From: Nymphaea colorata
Taxonomy: Eukaryota; Streptophyta; Magnoliopsida; Nymphaeales; Nymphaeaceae
Assembly (NCBI RefSeq): GCF_008831285.2
Contig: NC_045138.2
Location: 2,520,143 to 2,584,142 of the forward strand
Reading direction: 5' to 3'
Length of the DNA stretch: 64,000 nt
Shown: positions 13,387 to 24,967 of the stretch, piece by piece
How the letters are laid out: each line of letters opens with the position of its first letter
How positions within the stretch are numbered: position 1 is the stretch's first letter
Notes under the pieces: generated by a model
What the model saw: only the letters and a program-made list of their open reading frames with translations
The model's database searches: none
Told to the model about the DNA's origin: nothing
Position numbers and translations under genes: made by a program

Positions 13387-16300
13387 AAGCTTGTTTCTTA
13401 GGCTAATCTTTCCAACCATCTTTATCACAATAATGGCTTCCTGCCAATTTGCATCAAACTATGAAAGTAGTTCTACTATGCACAGCAACTGCATGTAGAG
13501 TTCCCATTTTGTCTCATGACTTGCACACATGAAACTTCTTATAACAACTAAAAGCTAGACATACCATTAGAACATTTAACAAAACCAGAGTTGAGGGTAC
13601 TACAAAATTAACCACCATTGATCTGATAAACAAGCTATTTGACATCAAAATAAAAGTTCTCCACTGTCATGGACCAAATTGAACCTTTTACCAATTGCAT
13701 TGGATTTGATGCTTCAATAGGTCCATTTTTAATATCATCAATGATCAAAAGGCATAATACCAAATTGAACTTGGAGAAGAAATTTGAATGCTCAACAACA
13801 GATAATGACATAACATCCCATCACAAAGCATGGCAATGTATGATGCAGTAGGCATGCAAATTGTGGACAGCAAGATCAAATAGTTATAATTGAATAATAG
13901 AATGTAACAGGGGAAAGAACACATAATGATGGTCATTGGAGAAATAGCTGCAGAAAAACTTCAAACTGTGACTGGTGAGACTATTTTTCCAACGACCAGA
14001 AAGAGTAACCCAAACCATAATTAGTAACACTTTGGTGAATCAATACAACAATTAGTAAACCAAGCCGTCTACCGAAGCAAATTTGTGCTATAAGTTTAGA
14101 AAAACTCACCACTCTCATAAATAGAGATTCCAGTGTTTGGATCAATGAGGAAAGGAAACCTGCATCAAAATTCATGAAAAATGAAAAGTGATCTTGTGCA
14201 TTTCTTTGTCGCAATAGAAGAAATGAGAAGCAAGAACAATTAGATGCAAAATAATTGAATGTCAAGTTGGATTGGTCTCTGATGTTGGCATGTTTTGAAT
14301 GCATTAAACTGGTTCATCTTTTAAGGCTTTTTACACTCACTGCAAACCCACAACATACTCACTGTTCTTTTCCTCCAAGTTTCGTAACCATTTCACGGTG
14401 CCTTGAGGAGCCTTTAGGACAGGGATAGACCTGTACAATTTTCAATGAACTTGTTATAATAAAAAAATACAATACCTCCTGTTGAAGATAACGTGGAAAG
14501 ATTATGATGATGAGCAGATCTTAAAATGTGCTACAACTAGCAATAGCTGACACATAACATAAATGGAACATGAATAACCAGCGATTCTCTAAACTTGTAT
14601 GACAGGTTGTTTTTTAATTGATTTGATTAATTCCCTTAACCATAGCACAACAGACAGAACTACCTTTTCCTTTCTGTAAGTTATTATGACTGAGCAAGTA
14701 TGTTTCAGAAAAGAGAGAACCGAAAGGGGCAGTGCCATATGGACACCATTGCCAAATTATGATGCTTTCAGAAATCGATCTGGAGAAAAGAAGTTTCTTA
14801 AGTACAACTACTTCCACATAGTTTTATCTGTAAACATGACCCCGTTATCATGAAAATACCAAGGGAAAAGAATTCTACCGAAGATGGTGAAAGACAATAA
14901 CATCTTCAGCCTTTGATTTCTGAAGATAAGGACATCTAGAAGTTATACTTTCTCCAGTTCTCTTTTCAGCCAATGAATGATGCAGTGAAATGAAATTTAT
15001 TTCCCAAGAAGATCTAGCTCTTTGAGGGATTGCCAAAAGCATTGGATTTTTTTTTATATAAGCATTTGAAAGGATTTGACAAGAGAGAATTCTCTTCCTT
15101 CCTTATGTGCGATATGTGATTCTCCAGCAAAAACACGTGAACACAGACAAAGTTACAGACATACTCATGTAGAATTTAGAGAGACACATAAATGTGTATG
15201 AAAGTACCACTAGCATGATCAAGAGAGCAAGACATTGGATCCAAAAACTCAGTAAGAGTTAGGCCTACCCTACGACTTCACAAAAGCTTGTCAATAAATC
15301 AGAATTAAGTGAGAAGTTCAGTTGTTGAGTGCAGTTGTTAATGAAGCAAAAAACCATTTACCTACTTGTGTTAGTAGTGTTCTGCATAGAAAACAATCTG
15401 GAGCCTAAATATGAATAATAGAAAACACACTTGAGTCCAACAGTAACTATAAGATGCAATCTAGTTTTTTCCTTTTGCAGAAAAACTTGGAATTCTGCTA
15501 CTTAACATTGCCAATGTAGTCAGATAGTTGATCTTCACCTCTAAAGAAAGATCAAGCTCAGTAGATGCCTCTCGAACTCTTCTACAAAAAGGGCATGCCT
15601 CTGGCCACAAACAACTTCAACAACTCAATTTGCAAGTCACCGCAATCAAAAATCAAACTTATATCAAGGATCCAAATATTGGAAACGCTATAGGAACTTT
15701 CTCTGGTGTATCTCAATCATAGAATCCATGTGGTAGGTGGGACCAGATAGAAGCATAAGGAAAAATATATAATAGACTAATCTAAGGTTGTGATCAGAGT
15801 GCCCGCTCTACCTCCCTCATGCTAACTGAGATTCACATGCATGGCTTCCAATAACTATTTTTACGAGCTTTTAGAAGACTCATACCAAATTCATAGAGCT
15901 GCAACCTTTCAGGAGGCTTTCTTTCACTGCTTCCAGCCTCTTGTTGGTTCAACTTGCTTGGTATTAATGACTTTGATCCCCATGGAAGTCTTGCAACAGA
16001 AGCCAGGGAAGATGAAGCCACCTATGGAATATGAATGACCATTCATTAACCATAATCAAAACACTTAGACCTTTAGATTAGCTAGGCTATTTTTGATATG
16101 TTCAGAAAGAACAAGAATACACAACCTGCCAGCATCAGAAACACAATATGCCAAGGTTCATTACTTCATCGTAAGACTTGTCAACAGCAGTCGTTTGGCC
16201 AGAACCAACCCCTACCAAATCCTGTCAAATCCACTTTTGGTGATAAAGAAGGAAGTCCACTTAATGTTTAGGCAAGCTAAGATGGTCTAATTAATATATA

Positions 16301-17973
16301 GAGCTTATATGATTTAGGTCATTTCATAAAAAAACCCAGATTCAACCAACCCCTACCAAATCCTGTCAAATCCACTTTTGGTGATAAAGAAGGATGTCCA
16401 TTTATTGTCTAGGCAAGCTAAGGTGGTCTAATTAATATATAGAGATGATATGGTTTAGGTCATTTCATATAAAAAACCCAGATTCAACCTGGATCCCAAT
16501 TAAGGTCTGCAATCAGTACCAGTATTCAGACTTGGTGCAAATCCAAGGTTGACAGTTGACACCGTAAATCATCATTGGAGAACTTCACTATCTTCAAGTG
16601 GCAGATGTACGTAGGATATAGCAAAATGCCGTTACGATCTTCCAATTAATGAGGATACCCACGCTATGCATTTACGATACTATGGCCGTAACGTTCTCTA
16701 AAGGTTTTTCATCCTCCTTTGGGGGTATGGAATGGATCTGTATGCACAAAGGCTACCTGATGGTCTTTGCGCCTGAACAATTTTTTTGCAGCTTTTGTCG
16801 GAAATTGCAATTTCATATTCAGAACCATGGTTTCGCTGAAACCGTGAGGTTGCAACAGGACTTTAACACGGTAGTCTTGAGATTAATAGTACAATCTGCA
16901 TAAATAATTAAATAATATGTTACTGGACTTGGCAGATTCATCGATAGAATACCTCTAATAACTCATTCCGTGGTTGAGTAGGATCGCCTCCCTGTTATTA
17001 CATGTGAAACACAAGAAATGCAATAGGGTTAGGAACATCATGTCTCGTGGCAAAAAGAAAACTAGAAAGCTTCAATATTTCATGTAGGTTTAGCTTCAAT
17101 TGTCTAGAAACCAACAGTCGCTCTCTGATTTCACTTTTCAAGTACACACTGAGAAATATCGGCAAACAAAGTAATTTGGCTGGAAGAATTAACAAGAGTA
17201 AAATCTCTAGCTCCAGAAAGGTCATGAAGAATGCCAAGTATGCGCTAATGATGAGCATAAAGAATGAATTGAGCGCAATGCTAATATTGAAAACAAGAGG
17301 GAGAGAAAAGGAGGAGGAGAAACAAATAAGTCCGGGAATGTGGATAATAGTTAACGGAAGTATCTGGCAGGACCAAGCGACCAGCAGCACCAATTTGCCA
17401 AAGAAGAATATATGTCGTCACCGATGCAGGGCATACAGATAGATATTGCCAGAGAAAGAATTACATATAAACACGTAGAATTCAGAAACAGAGTAAATTA
17501 AAGTAGTTAGCAAGTTGGTATTACTGCAATACAGCGCTAACATATAAAGATATCAGAGGGAAAAAAAAAGGACTTACACCCAAGAGATTGAGCAAAGGAC
17601 AGAGAACGGCCAAGAAACTGTTTGATTGGCCTCTTCCATTGGCATCAGAAGATTGTGTACCGACACCGGTGGCGCTACCTATTTGGGCTGAATCAGCACA
17701 ATCTGCCTCTTCATGAACAGATTTTGCCGCCCTCGGGCTGCCCATCTCAGCATACCTCTTCCTAGTGGCGGGAAATCTGAGGCACCCAAGTGAAGAGCTA
17801 AGGTTGAAGGAAGGATTGGCACATCTGTTGGAGGATAGTTTCAGGGGCTGACTCGGTTGAGCCCTCGCTCTGCGATTTACGTGGCCACCATTGGAGGGGT
17901 GGACTAGCTTGAAGGATGACATTGTGTGCAGCATCATTAGCGTATCACAGTGCCACGAGGCGCAGATTATCAT
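11488..17973 (-). CDS. Plastid-type protein with two GST-N/thioredoxin-like domains
   Basis: It resembles the plant 'thioredoxin family' proteins with tandem GST N-terminal domains (At5g03880 type); their reaction is not established. Ten exons join in frame: 17578-17973, 16953-16991, 15886-16021, 15539-15600, 14363-14430, 14110-14159, 12827-12896, 12267-12390, 11754-11870 and 11488-11577, about 383 residues. The first 100 residues are rich in Ser, Ala and Arg, as in a plastid transit peptide. Domain 1 (from LQLYEFEACPFCRRVRE) has a redox-type CPFC motif near residues 193-196 and FPFLIDPNTG with the cis-proline loop. Domain 2 (LELFSYENNP, then YARIVREALCELELP and VPYLIDPNNG) keeps the fold signature but lacks both cysteines. 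ATG 17973 is the first in-frame ATG after a stop; 17937 is an alternative. Introns are GT-AG. Confidence 0.85.
13349..13381. repeat. (AT)n microsatellite
   Basis: AT run inside the sixth intron of the GST-domain gene, next to a short GGTGCGG-type GC-rich patch (13220-13300). Confidence 0.9.
16205..16489. repeat. Tandem duplication, 141-bp unit, intronic
   Basis: Two copies beginning CCAACCCCTACCAAATCCTG start at 16205 and 16346. They stay alike, with few changes, to CCCAGATTCAACC. They lie in the second intron of the GST-domain gene (16022-16952) and do not touch an exon. Confidence 0.9.
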
Positions 17974-20170
17974 TTTGTTGCTGCTTTTAGAACTTTTGAA
18001 CAATTATCCATGATTCGACAGAAGAAAAAAATTATAAACAAAGATTTTCTTTTTCTTTTTTTTTTTAATTGATTCCGGCGATTGAAATCCATCTCCGACT
18101 TATGACAGGTCCATCCTTCTTTATTCATTCAACTGTTTCAAATTAACGCCTTCTTTTTGTTCAATCCCAATTTCTTTAAAGCATGCTCGTCTCTATTAAT
18201 GAAGAATTGGGTTGGGTTTTTTGGAGATTCAAGGATTTGTCCTTTCTTTCCCTTTCGGTGGTTGGCGAAAGAAGGTGACAAAATTTAGCAAGGAACCACC
18301 GATTTACCAATCTCATTAACCACATCATTTACCGCCGCCAAAACTTTATATGGATTGCTTCTTTCGCTTCTTTCCCCGCTACCAGTGATGATTAAAAATA
18401 TGTATTAAGTGAAAAAAAGAAAAACATTGCAATAAAAAGGTTTGACTATTGGCTTTTGAACCAGTGGATACTGAGCCAACATGATTTTAACAAATCAAGT
18501 GGCGGAAAAATAGGGGAATGAAAGTTGAAACCAAGAGCAGGTTATTGCTGAAGCAGTTCACTTTCAAATATAACATGTATCTTCCTTCCATTCCATTCTG
18601 CCAGTACTCCCACTTTTTTTTGGGTACTCATCAGGGAAAAAACTTCACAAATAACTGCTCATCGTTTGTCACAATTAATATCTCAATGTTTACAGAAGTA
18701 CAACCACCTGATTGAGTAGAAAATAATTCACAAATGCATGCTTCAGGAATCAAGACTGTTAAAATATATTTGAAAATATTATTTTGCCCTTAATAGCAAA
18801 AGAATTTATTAAAAAACTTTCATAAACTACACTTTTTAAGTACATAATTTCATCTCTCTCTCGTTTATCTCTACAATCATACCTCCATTTCAATATCTAT
18901 ATATATCTGAAATGTAAATGTTACATTGGGGTCAATATCCATAATTGTTCTTTGTTTATCAAGTAAGAAGCTACTTTGATCTTGGCTACCGCTTTAACAC
19001 TAGGAAACCTTTTACTCGGGTTTGCAAGGGGGTGGGTGGAAGGGGATCAAATCCCCTTATACATGTAGCCAAGAGGATGTCAGTAGATCTGATTTGAATT
19101 GGATGTGGCTATTATATATTAGGATATTTCTTAATTTGATTTGGAATCATAATTGATTCAGATATATAAAAATAAGAAAACCATATAATATATCCCAAAG
19201 AAGTGAATATGGTACCCAGCAAATTGTTTAATACGATTTCATGATTTAATATCTGCAACTAGCCATCAACTTTGCGATGCATGTGAAATTCTTATTAAGT
19301 TCAACTTCTTGAATTCAGATTTGAATCATAGATACGATATATCTGAACCATTAATAGCTACGATTTCGAATTGAGTTGCATTTGTTCGAATTCTAAAGCA
19401 TGTATCCTCAAAGTGTATTTATAACTGGAATGTTCTGTTCATATGATTCTTGTTAAAGACGATGGCAGCCATGAATCTTGCTAGGTGTATCAGGCATCCT
19501 GCCAAAGATAAAAGAAGGAGATAACAAAAAAAAAAATGTTCTATCAAATTAACTTCTGGTCATATGCTTGCATTATGACTGACTTTAAAACACCAACTCA
19601 TCCGGGTGAAATTTTGTTAATCAACTTTAAGTCTTCAACGGAAATTTTCAGTGTCGGTGTTACCTTTTGCCTGTAATTTCAACAAACCGATCGCCTTTTA
19701 CAATTTTTTCTAATAAGGATCACAATTTAAATAAACTACCTGTCAAATAACGCCTGGCTTAAAGTAAACTATAATTAACTTGGAAAACAGAAAATATTGT
19801 TAGCTAAAATGTAAAAAACGTAATTTAATGATATTTGGTAGCACTGAACACAATATATGTGGATTTGTTCTATTTTTCGGGATGGCAATTCACTTCAAGT
19901 CTTCATGTTTTAGGTGGCAGTTTTCATGAAGCAATGTAAACGTAATTAAGAAAATCACAAGTAGTATTTTTTTTTTTGTTATTCAAAATATATTCGAAAT
20001 TTTTGAAGAAAGAAATAACAAAAATGGGGCTTGCCCTACTGAGCGAGATGATTAGTGCCACCACACATGCGGGAATTTTAGCTCTTTTTCGTGGGTCAAA
20101 AGTTGTGTTGATACCTGGTGGTGAGATTGCCAAGTGCTTTAACTTGTGCATAGGACTCATCCCTTTTTTA
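17974..20170. other. Intergenic region: promoter side of the GST-domain gene
   Basis: No supported gene. The first few hundred bases above 17973 should be leader and promoter of the minus-strand gene. The rest is AT-rich DNA with no recognisable domain in any frame and no clear long repeat. Confidence 0.5.
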
Positions 20171-20626
20171 GTAAGGCTGTACAGGAGTTGAGTCGAGCCC
20201 GAGCTTATCTAGCTCGAGCTAGACTTGGCTCAAAAAACTTGAGCTCGGCTCGAAATTGAATCGAGTTCCTTATAGCAAGTTCGAGCTCGACTCGACTAAA
20301 CAAAATCGAGCTTGAACTTGACTCATTTAACTCGTTTAAGCATTAGCTCATTTGACGTTAACTCATGTAACTGGTATAACTTGTAAAAATTTGTTTTTAC
20401 TCTAAAAGTTAAAACCAGTGAGCCGATTTTGACAGTATTATATAGAGTATGGGTTTGCGAGTCAAGTCTTGTTCAAACGAATCGAGTTCTTAAAACTCAA
20501 ACTTGACTCGTTTATCATTTCGAGTAACTTTGTAAAATCAAACTCGGCCCGTTTATAAACGAGTCGAGCATTAACTGAGTTTTTTCGAGAAGCCCTGAGT
20601 TGGCTTGGCTCACCATGCAGCCCTAC
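20171..20626. mobile_element. hAT-type MITE, 456 bp, GTARGGCTGYA ends
   Basis: The left end reads GTAAGGCTGTACAGGAG. The right end, on the other strand, reads GTAGGGCTGCATGGTGAG. The interior is packed with CTCGAGCT/GACTCG words. This matches a widespread class of plant non-autonomous hAT elements (TAAGGCTGTACA...GAGCTCGA). No open frame. Flanking 8-mers are not identical, so the insertion is old or the border is off by a few bases. Confidence 0.65.
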
Positions 20627-21116
20627 CTACTTTTCAGTAAAAAACATATCTACCAACAGCTGGACTAACCGCAAGCTGCCTAACTTGCCTTTGTCCGTTT
20701 GAGCTATGCTATGTCCATTCCGAGCAACAAAAAGTGTGGCTATGAGTATATTAGAACACAAACTTAGGAATAGGCAAGTGAAAAAATTATAATAGCACCA
20801 TTTCTGCTGTAATTGTTTAGTAATGAGAGAAAGAAAAAGGAGAAGGAGATGAAGGAGTGGCGTCTTTGTATGCACTTTGCATCATTACTTGAACAACAAT
20901 TAGTTGGCCATATACTGTTAAAACATAAACAACTAAAATGAATGACCCACCACCCCCCAGTCCAGAAACCAGGCACCCATCAACAGAAATTTTTTGAGTG
21001 AATGCAAGAACTAGTGAAGACCATAGATCAGAGATTCAAGCCATGGATGAATTACATGATAACTCCTAGCTAGCAGTGAGAGAGACAGAGCAACACCATC
21101 AATTTGGCCATAGAGT

Positions 21117-22073
21117 TCAAGATGATCTTCTCAAGGAAGCTACCACTGGTATGACTATGATGACGATGACCACCGCACCGAGAGCAATGGCGATGCAGGT
21201 CCACTTCCTGGAGCTCTTCTGGTACTCCCTGGCCGTCTCCAGCTGAACAACGCCATTGGTCACGAAGGAGCTCGCATGGGCGACGTGTCTCTCTATGTCG
21301 TTGAGCTGCTGGCCCTGCGCCTCCACCAGAGCCGCCATGTCCAGGAAGATTTGGTGCAAGTCCAGCAGACCCCTCTCTATCTCCTTCACCGCGTCGTGCC
21401 GCTCTTGAATCTCAGAAATGGTGTCCATTATCTGTCCCCGGCCTTGCTGCTGTATGGCCTGCCGGAGAAAGTTCTCGCTCTCGCCGGTCTCGATCAGCCG
21501 CTCCACCGTCTGCTCGTCCGGCGCCTTGCCGGTAACGGTGAAGAAGCGCCGTTCGACGGTCTCGCGGTACTCAGCCGCCATCCGCACTCTCAGCCCCTGG
21601 AAGTCGTCCATGGTGTCCTTGAGCTTCCGGCCCAGGCCCCCCACAACGGACGTCCGGGTCCGGTCGGCGGAGCTGCCGGGACCGCAGCCGGGGATGTTGC
21701 GGTGGACGGCGTTAGATTTCTCGAGCGCGGTGATCTTGGCCTTGATGAGCTGCGCGAGCTTGAGCACCTTCTCCACGTCCGCATCCATCCGGCAGCGGAG
21801 ATCCTTGATGGTGGCAGCGTCGTGGGCGCGTTTCGCTTCCTCGTTGGCGGCTTGCAGCTGCCGGTAGAGTTTCTCCATGGACTGCATGTCCTCCTTGACG
21901 TTCTCCACCACCTGGAAGAAGTGGTCGAGGTCAGCTCCGCCGTCGTCGTCACTGGCGGTGCCGCCTCCTGGGGCAGGGCCGACCACCCCGCCGCCAAACT
22001 CCAAGTCATGTTCTGCCTGCCTTTTCAGATCTGTGTATGAACGTTTGAAGGATCCGGAGATGAGGTCGTTCAT
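21117..22073 (-). CDS. Qa-SNARE syntaxin, SYP12 group (SYP123/124/125-like)
   Basis: A plasma-membrane Qa-SNARE that drives fusion of secretory vesicles; in this subgroup it often serves tip growth or defence secretion (family knowledge). A single uninterrupted frame gives 318 residues, the normal length. The start is the ATG of [13 protein letters not shown], the conserved SYP1 opening. An N-terminal Habc bundle occupies about residues 48-170 and includes the group signature [18 protein letters not shown]. The SNARE motif runs about 210-275 with the zero-layer glutamine in LHQIFLDMA (Gln241). A single C-terminal membrane anchor covers about 293-312, followed by [31 protein letters not shown] and [13 protein letters not shown] resemble SYP123-125 more than SYP121/122. 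The gene is clearly GC-richer than its flanks. No intron is needed. It appears intact. Confidence 0.93.
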   Translation of the reverse strand: MNDLISGSFKRSYTDLKRQAEHDLEFGGGVVGPAPGGGTASDDDGGADLDHFFQVVENVKEDMQSMEKLYRQLQAANEEAKRAHDAATIKDLRCRMDADVEKVLKLAQLIKAKITALEKSNAVHRNIPGCGPGSSADRTRTSVVGGLGRKLKDTMDDFQGLRVRMAAEYRETVERRFFTVTGKAPDEQTVERLIETGESENFLRQAIQQQGRGQIMDTISEIQERHDAVKEIERGLLDLHQIFLDMAALVEAQGQQLNDIERHVAHASSFVTNGVVQLETAREYQKSSRKWTCIAIALGAVVIVIIVIPVVASLRRSS

Positions 22074-22084
22074 CCTCAAATAAT

Positions 22085-22107
22085 TCTCTCTCTCTCTTTC
22101 TCTCTCG
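22085..22107. repeat. CT-rich leader of the syntaxin gene
   Basis: A CT run (GA on the coding strand) lies just upstream of the syntaxin ATG, where the 5' untranslated region is expected. GA-rich leaders are common in plants. Its role here is not shown. Confidence 0.6.
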
Positions 22108-22389
22108 TGGAAGTTTATGGTTGCTGCAATTTAAGGAGAGAAAAGCTCTGGATTGCTGCGACTTAAGGAGGGAGAAGCTGTAGCTCCCTCCCCATGAAAG
22201 TTTACGATTGCTGCGCTTCAACAAGGAATTAGAGACAGAAGCTCTCTCTACCTCTCTCTGATCAGACAAACTTGTATTGTATGGGATGACTAGGAATTGG
22301 GTTGTCAAGAGAGGAGAATAAGAAGTGGATGAAGGAAGAACCATGGCTCTGCAACCTGTATCTGATAATCTTTGTGAACAGAACATTCT

Positions 22390-24967
22390 ATTGTGGTATC
22401 CACACCTTTTTCTAAACTAAAATTTATGATACAGATAGGATGATGGTCGTGCCCATCATGTTATCTAGGATCTCCCCACATGTTGTGCTACTCCTATAAA
22501 CAAGAGAGAGAGTCAAACTGTGCATTTTCCAATGAAATTTCCGGTTTTTTATGCAAATGAAAGCAGTAGAGGAAAAGAAAGTTATAAAAAGTATAAAGAT
22601 CATTCGCAATTGGTGTCTCTAACTCTATAATTTGATAAAACCCATTTAGACATAAGTTTTTTAGTAGTTTGACTTAAAAACCTATAATCTCAACTTGCTT
22701 TTATGCATTTGACTAAGTTATTTGACTTTAAAGCTTTAGATGAAAGGGCTGTAATTCAATAATCAGAGTGTACGTTGCTTTGACTGAGGCCCAATAAGTG
22801 GAGGGACTTTCTAATGGGGGAGACAAAGGACAGATAGACTAAAGTCTCATACTGATGTAGAAGTTAAAAAAAGAAAATGATAGAAAAAAGTGTATGGGCA
22901 AGACATACAATAGTTGTGATTTCCCTCGCCCTCCGGGGAAAAGGAAACGGAAAAGAACTTAAAAATCTATAATTAGAGCCTAAATATTTCAAAAGTATGA
23001 CTTAAAAAATTTTCTATATATATATATATAGAAAATGACACTGTGCCTAATACCCACAATAATCATAAGGACAATTACCATTATACACAAAAAACTGTAG
23101 GTCGAGAGAAATGTCAGAATAAACAGCCCAATTTAAGAGTGTATTTCTCTTTATAAAACTATAAAACTGTAACACCCAAAAAATTTAGTGTTAAAGATTG
23201 TGAGAAATTTTCAAAACTTGTAAAAGAGGTTATTAAATAGATGGTTGTTTTGGTTCCTAGTCTTTTTGGGATTGAAATTGAAACTGTTAGGGAACAGGGT
23301 ATGATTCGCCGAATCAGGAGCTTAAAACCAAGAGTAGGTCAAGTTGTTATAGTGGTATCATAATCGGTTTAACACTCGGACATAAGGTCTAACACACACG
23401 GATGCGTGTGCCTTAAGGAAGTGGATTTGTATATTGTGAGGGATCTTCAAATATTTATAAAAAGGGTTATTAAATAATGATTATTCTGATTTTTAGCCTT
23501 TTTGAGGTTAGAGCCGAAACTGCTAGAGGGCAGTTTGAGATCCGCCGAATCAGAAGCTCGAGCTCAAGAGTGTGTCAGGTTATTACAAAAACACTTTACA
23601 AGAATGGGGCGAACACATAAACCCTAATGCAACTCAGGATCTTAGAGGCAAAGAGAAGGGCATTGCAACCTTTTTTTCAGATAGTGGGTTGTTAGACCTC
23701 AAATAAAATTCACATCAGACGTTATTATACCAAAAAAAAAAAATACTCGAACTGCTGCATTCCAATAGCTCTGTAACCTCTCTTTCAAGAGTCATACTTA
23801 CATGGAGCCTCCTGCAATTGCCGAGCAATCCTACAGGCAGATAAGGGACTGCTTATAAGAGAAAGGAATGCTTCAAAATAATGCCGAGGATCAACATGGA
23901 GAAGATGCGTGGTTCAGTTCTGCACGTTGCATTCATCCTGCAAGTCGCAAATACAGTCTGTGAAATGTGAGGGCCTTTGGGCCCAACTCCCAACCGCCTT
24001 GCTGAGTGGGTAGCCTCGAATGTTAGTTAAAGTCTAACGCAGCGGTTTTTCTTGATTTTCCTTCTCCACTCCGTGATTTTTCTTTTGGTTTATAAGAATC
24101 TCAATAGTTAGAACAGTACTGGTTTTGCATGATTTTGCTGTTTTACCTTTTGTTTGAAGTTCCCCTTTTTTGACAGATAAATTAACCAGGAGACATGTTG
24201 CACAATCAATAGCATTTTCACAAAAGCGAAGCGTAAATTTCCGGCATTTTTTACGAAGGAACAAATTCCATGGTTACTTTCATTTCTAATCAGCCAGCAG
24301 ACTAAACCAGACAGTAGCATGAACCAATTACGATATGGTTGAGAAGAGACAAGAAAAATGCAGTCAGCATTGAAATCAATTATTTGGATTATCATAGATT
24401 TTTCTGTTTCTATGGCAATATCTAGTCAACAATACATGTGTGGAACCATTGAGAACCTGCACACAGCCATTAATTTGACCATTTTCAATCCCATCGTTCA
24501 CGAGCAAACTATTCTCCTTAATAAGAGAGAATAAGGCCCCGCCTCTTGGCCATGAGCTCAAAAGATGGGGGGCATGTTTTTTGGTTTTCCTAATAAAGGG
24601 ACGCTCTTCTGGACAACTGTCATGAAGGTAAATCAAACGCACTTACGAATAGACAGATAATGCATAGGAAGAGAAAGCTGAAACACAGTATCAGTTACCC
24701 TGTAAAACTAATAAACTTTAAGGAACAAGCATTTAATGTTCAACAAATATATAGTGATTCCTTCATACGTCACATAAAGACTTGCAAAAACAGAAAACAA
24801 AAGATCACTTGCTAATTATCCTACAAGGGCAAAATTCGACATAGATTCATGTTCAGAAACTCATTATACATCCTACTCCTTAGATGGCTACATTCACCAG
24901 AAGCCTGATCTTCAAGCTCATCAGGATCATGAAAACTTGGTCTTCAATGGGGAATCAATTGGAGGAT
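22390..24967. other. Intergenic region between syntaxin and RPL19
   Basis: No supported gene. The stretch contains a diverged direct repeat (23200-23590, listed separately), a short TA run at about 23017-23030, and an 88-codon minus-strand frame (24376-24642) that I do not recognise. The part just below 24968 should be the RPL19 3' untranslated region. Confidence 0.5.
23200..23590. repeat. Diverged direct repeat, 236-bp period
   Basis: Copies at 23200-23356 and 23436-23590 share the same order of words: GTGAG at the start, GGTTATTAAATA, TCGCCGAATCAG or CCGCCGAATCAG, and CTC/TTA-rich ends before GTCAGGT/GTCAAGT. A TGTAACACCC block (23168-23177) precedes the first and GTTATTACA ends the second. 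This resembles degraded LTR-type repeat DNA, but no retroelement genes remain. Confidence 0.5.

Noticed and set aside
16998-17442. Two overlapping 131-codon frames on opposite strands
   Set aside because: Both lie inside the first intron of the GST-domain gene, which is bordered by good splice sites, and show no domain.
17974-18003. Ten extra N-terminal residues for the GST-domain protein
   Set aside because: The upstream codon is TTG right after an in-frame TAA; the first ATG is at 17973.
21276-22040. 254-codon plus-strand open frame
   Set aside because: It is the antisense shadow of the GC-rich syntaxin gene, with a Leu/His/Val-biased composition and no domain.
22074-22079. Syntaxin start two codons further upstream (MRM...)
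   Set aside because: That first codon is TTG on the minus strand; ATG at 22073 gives the conserved MNDL start.
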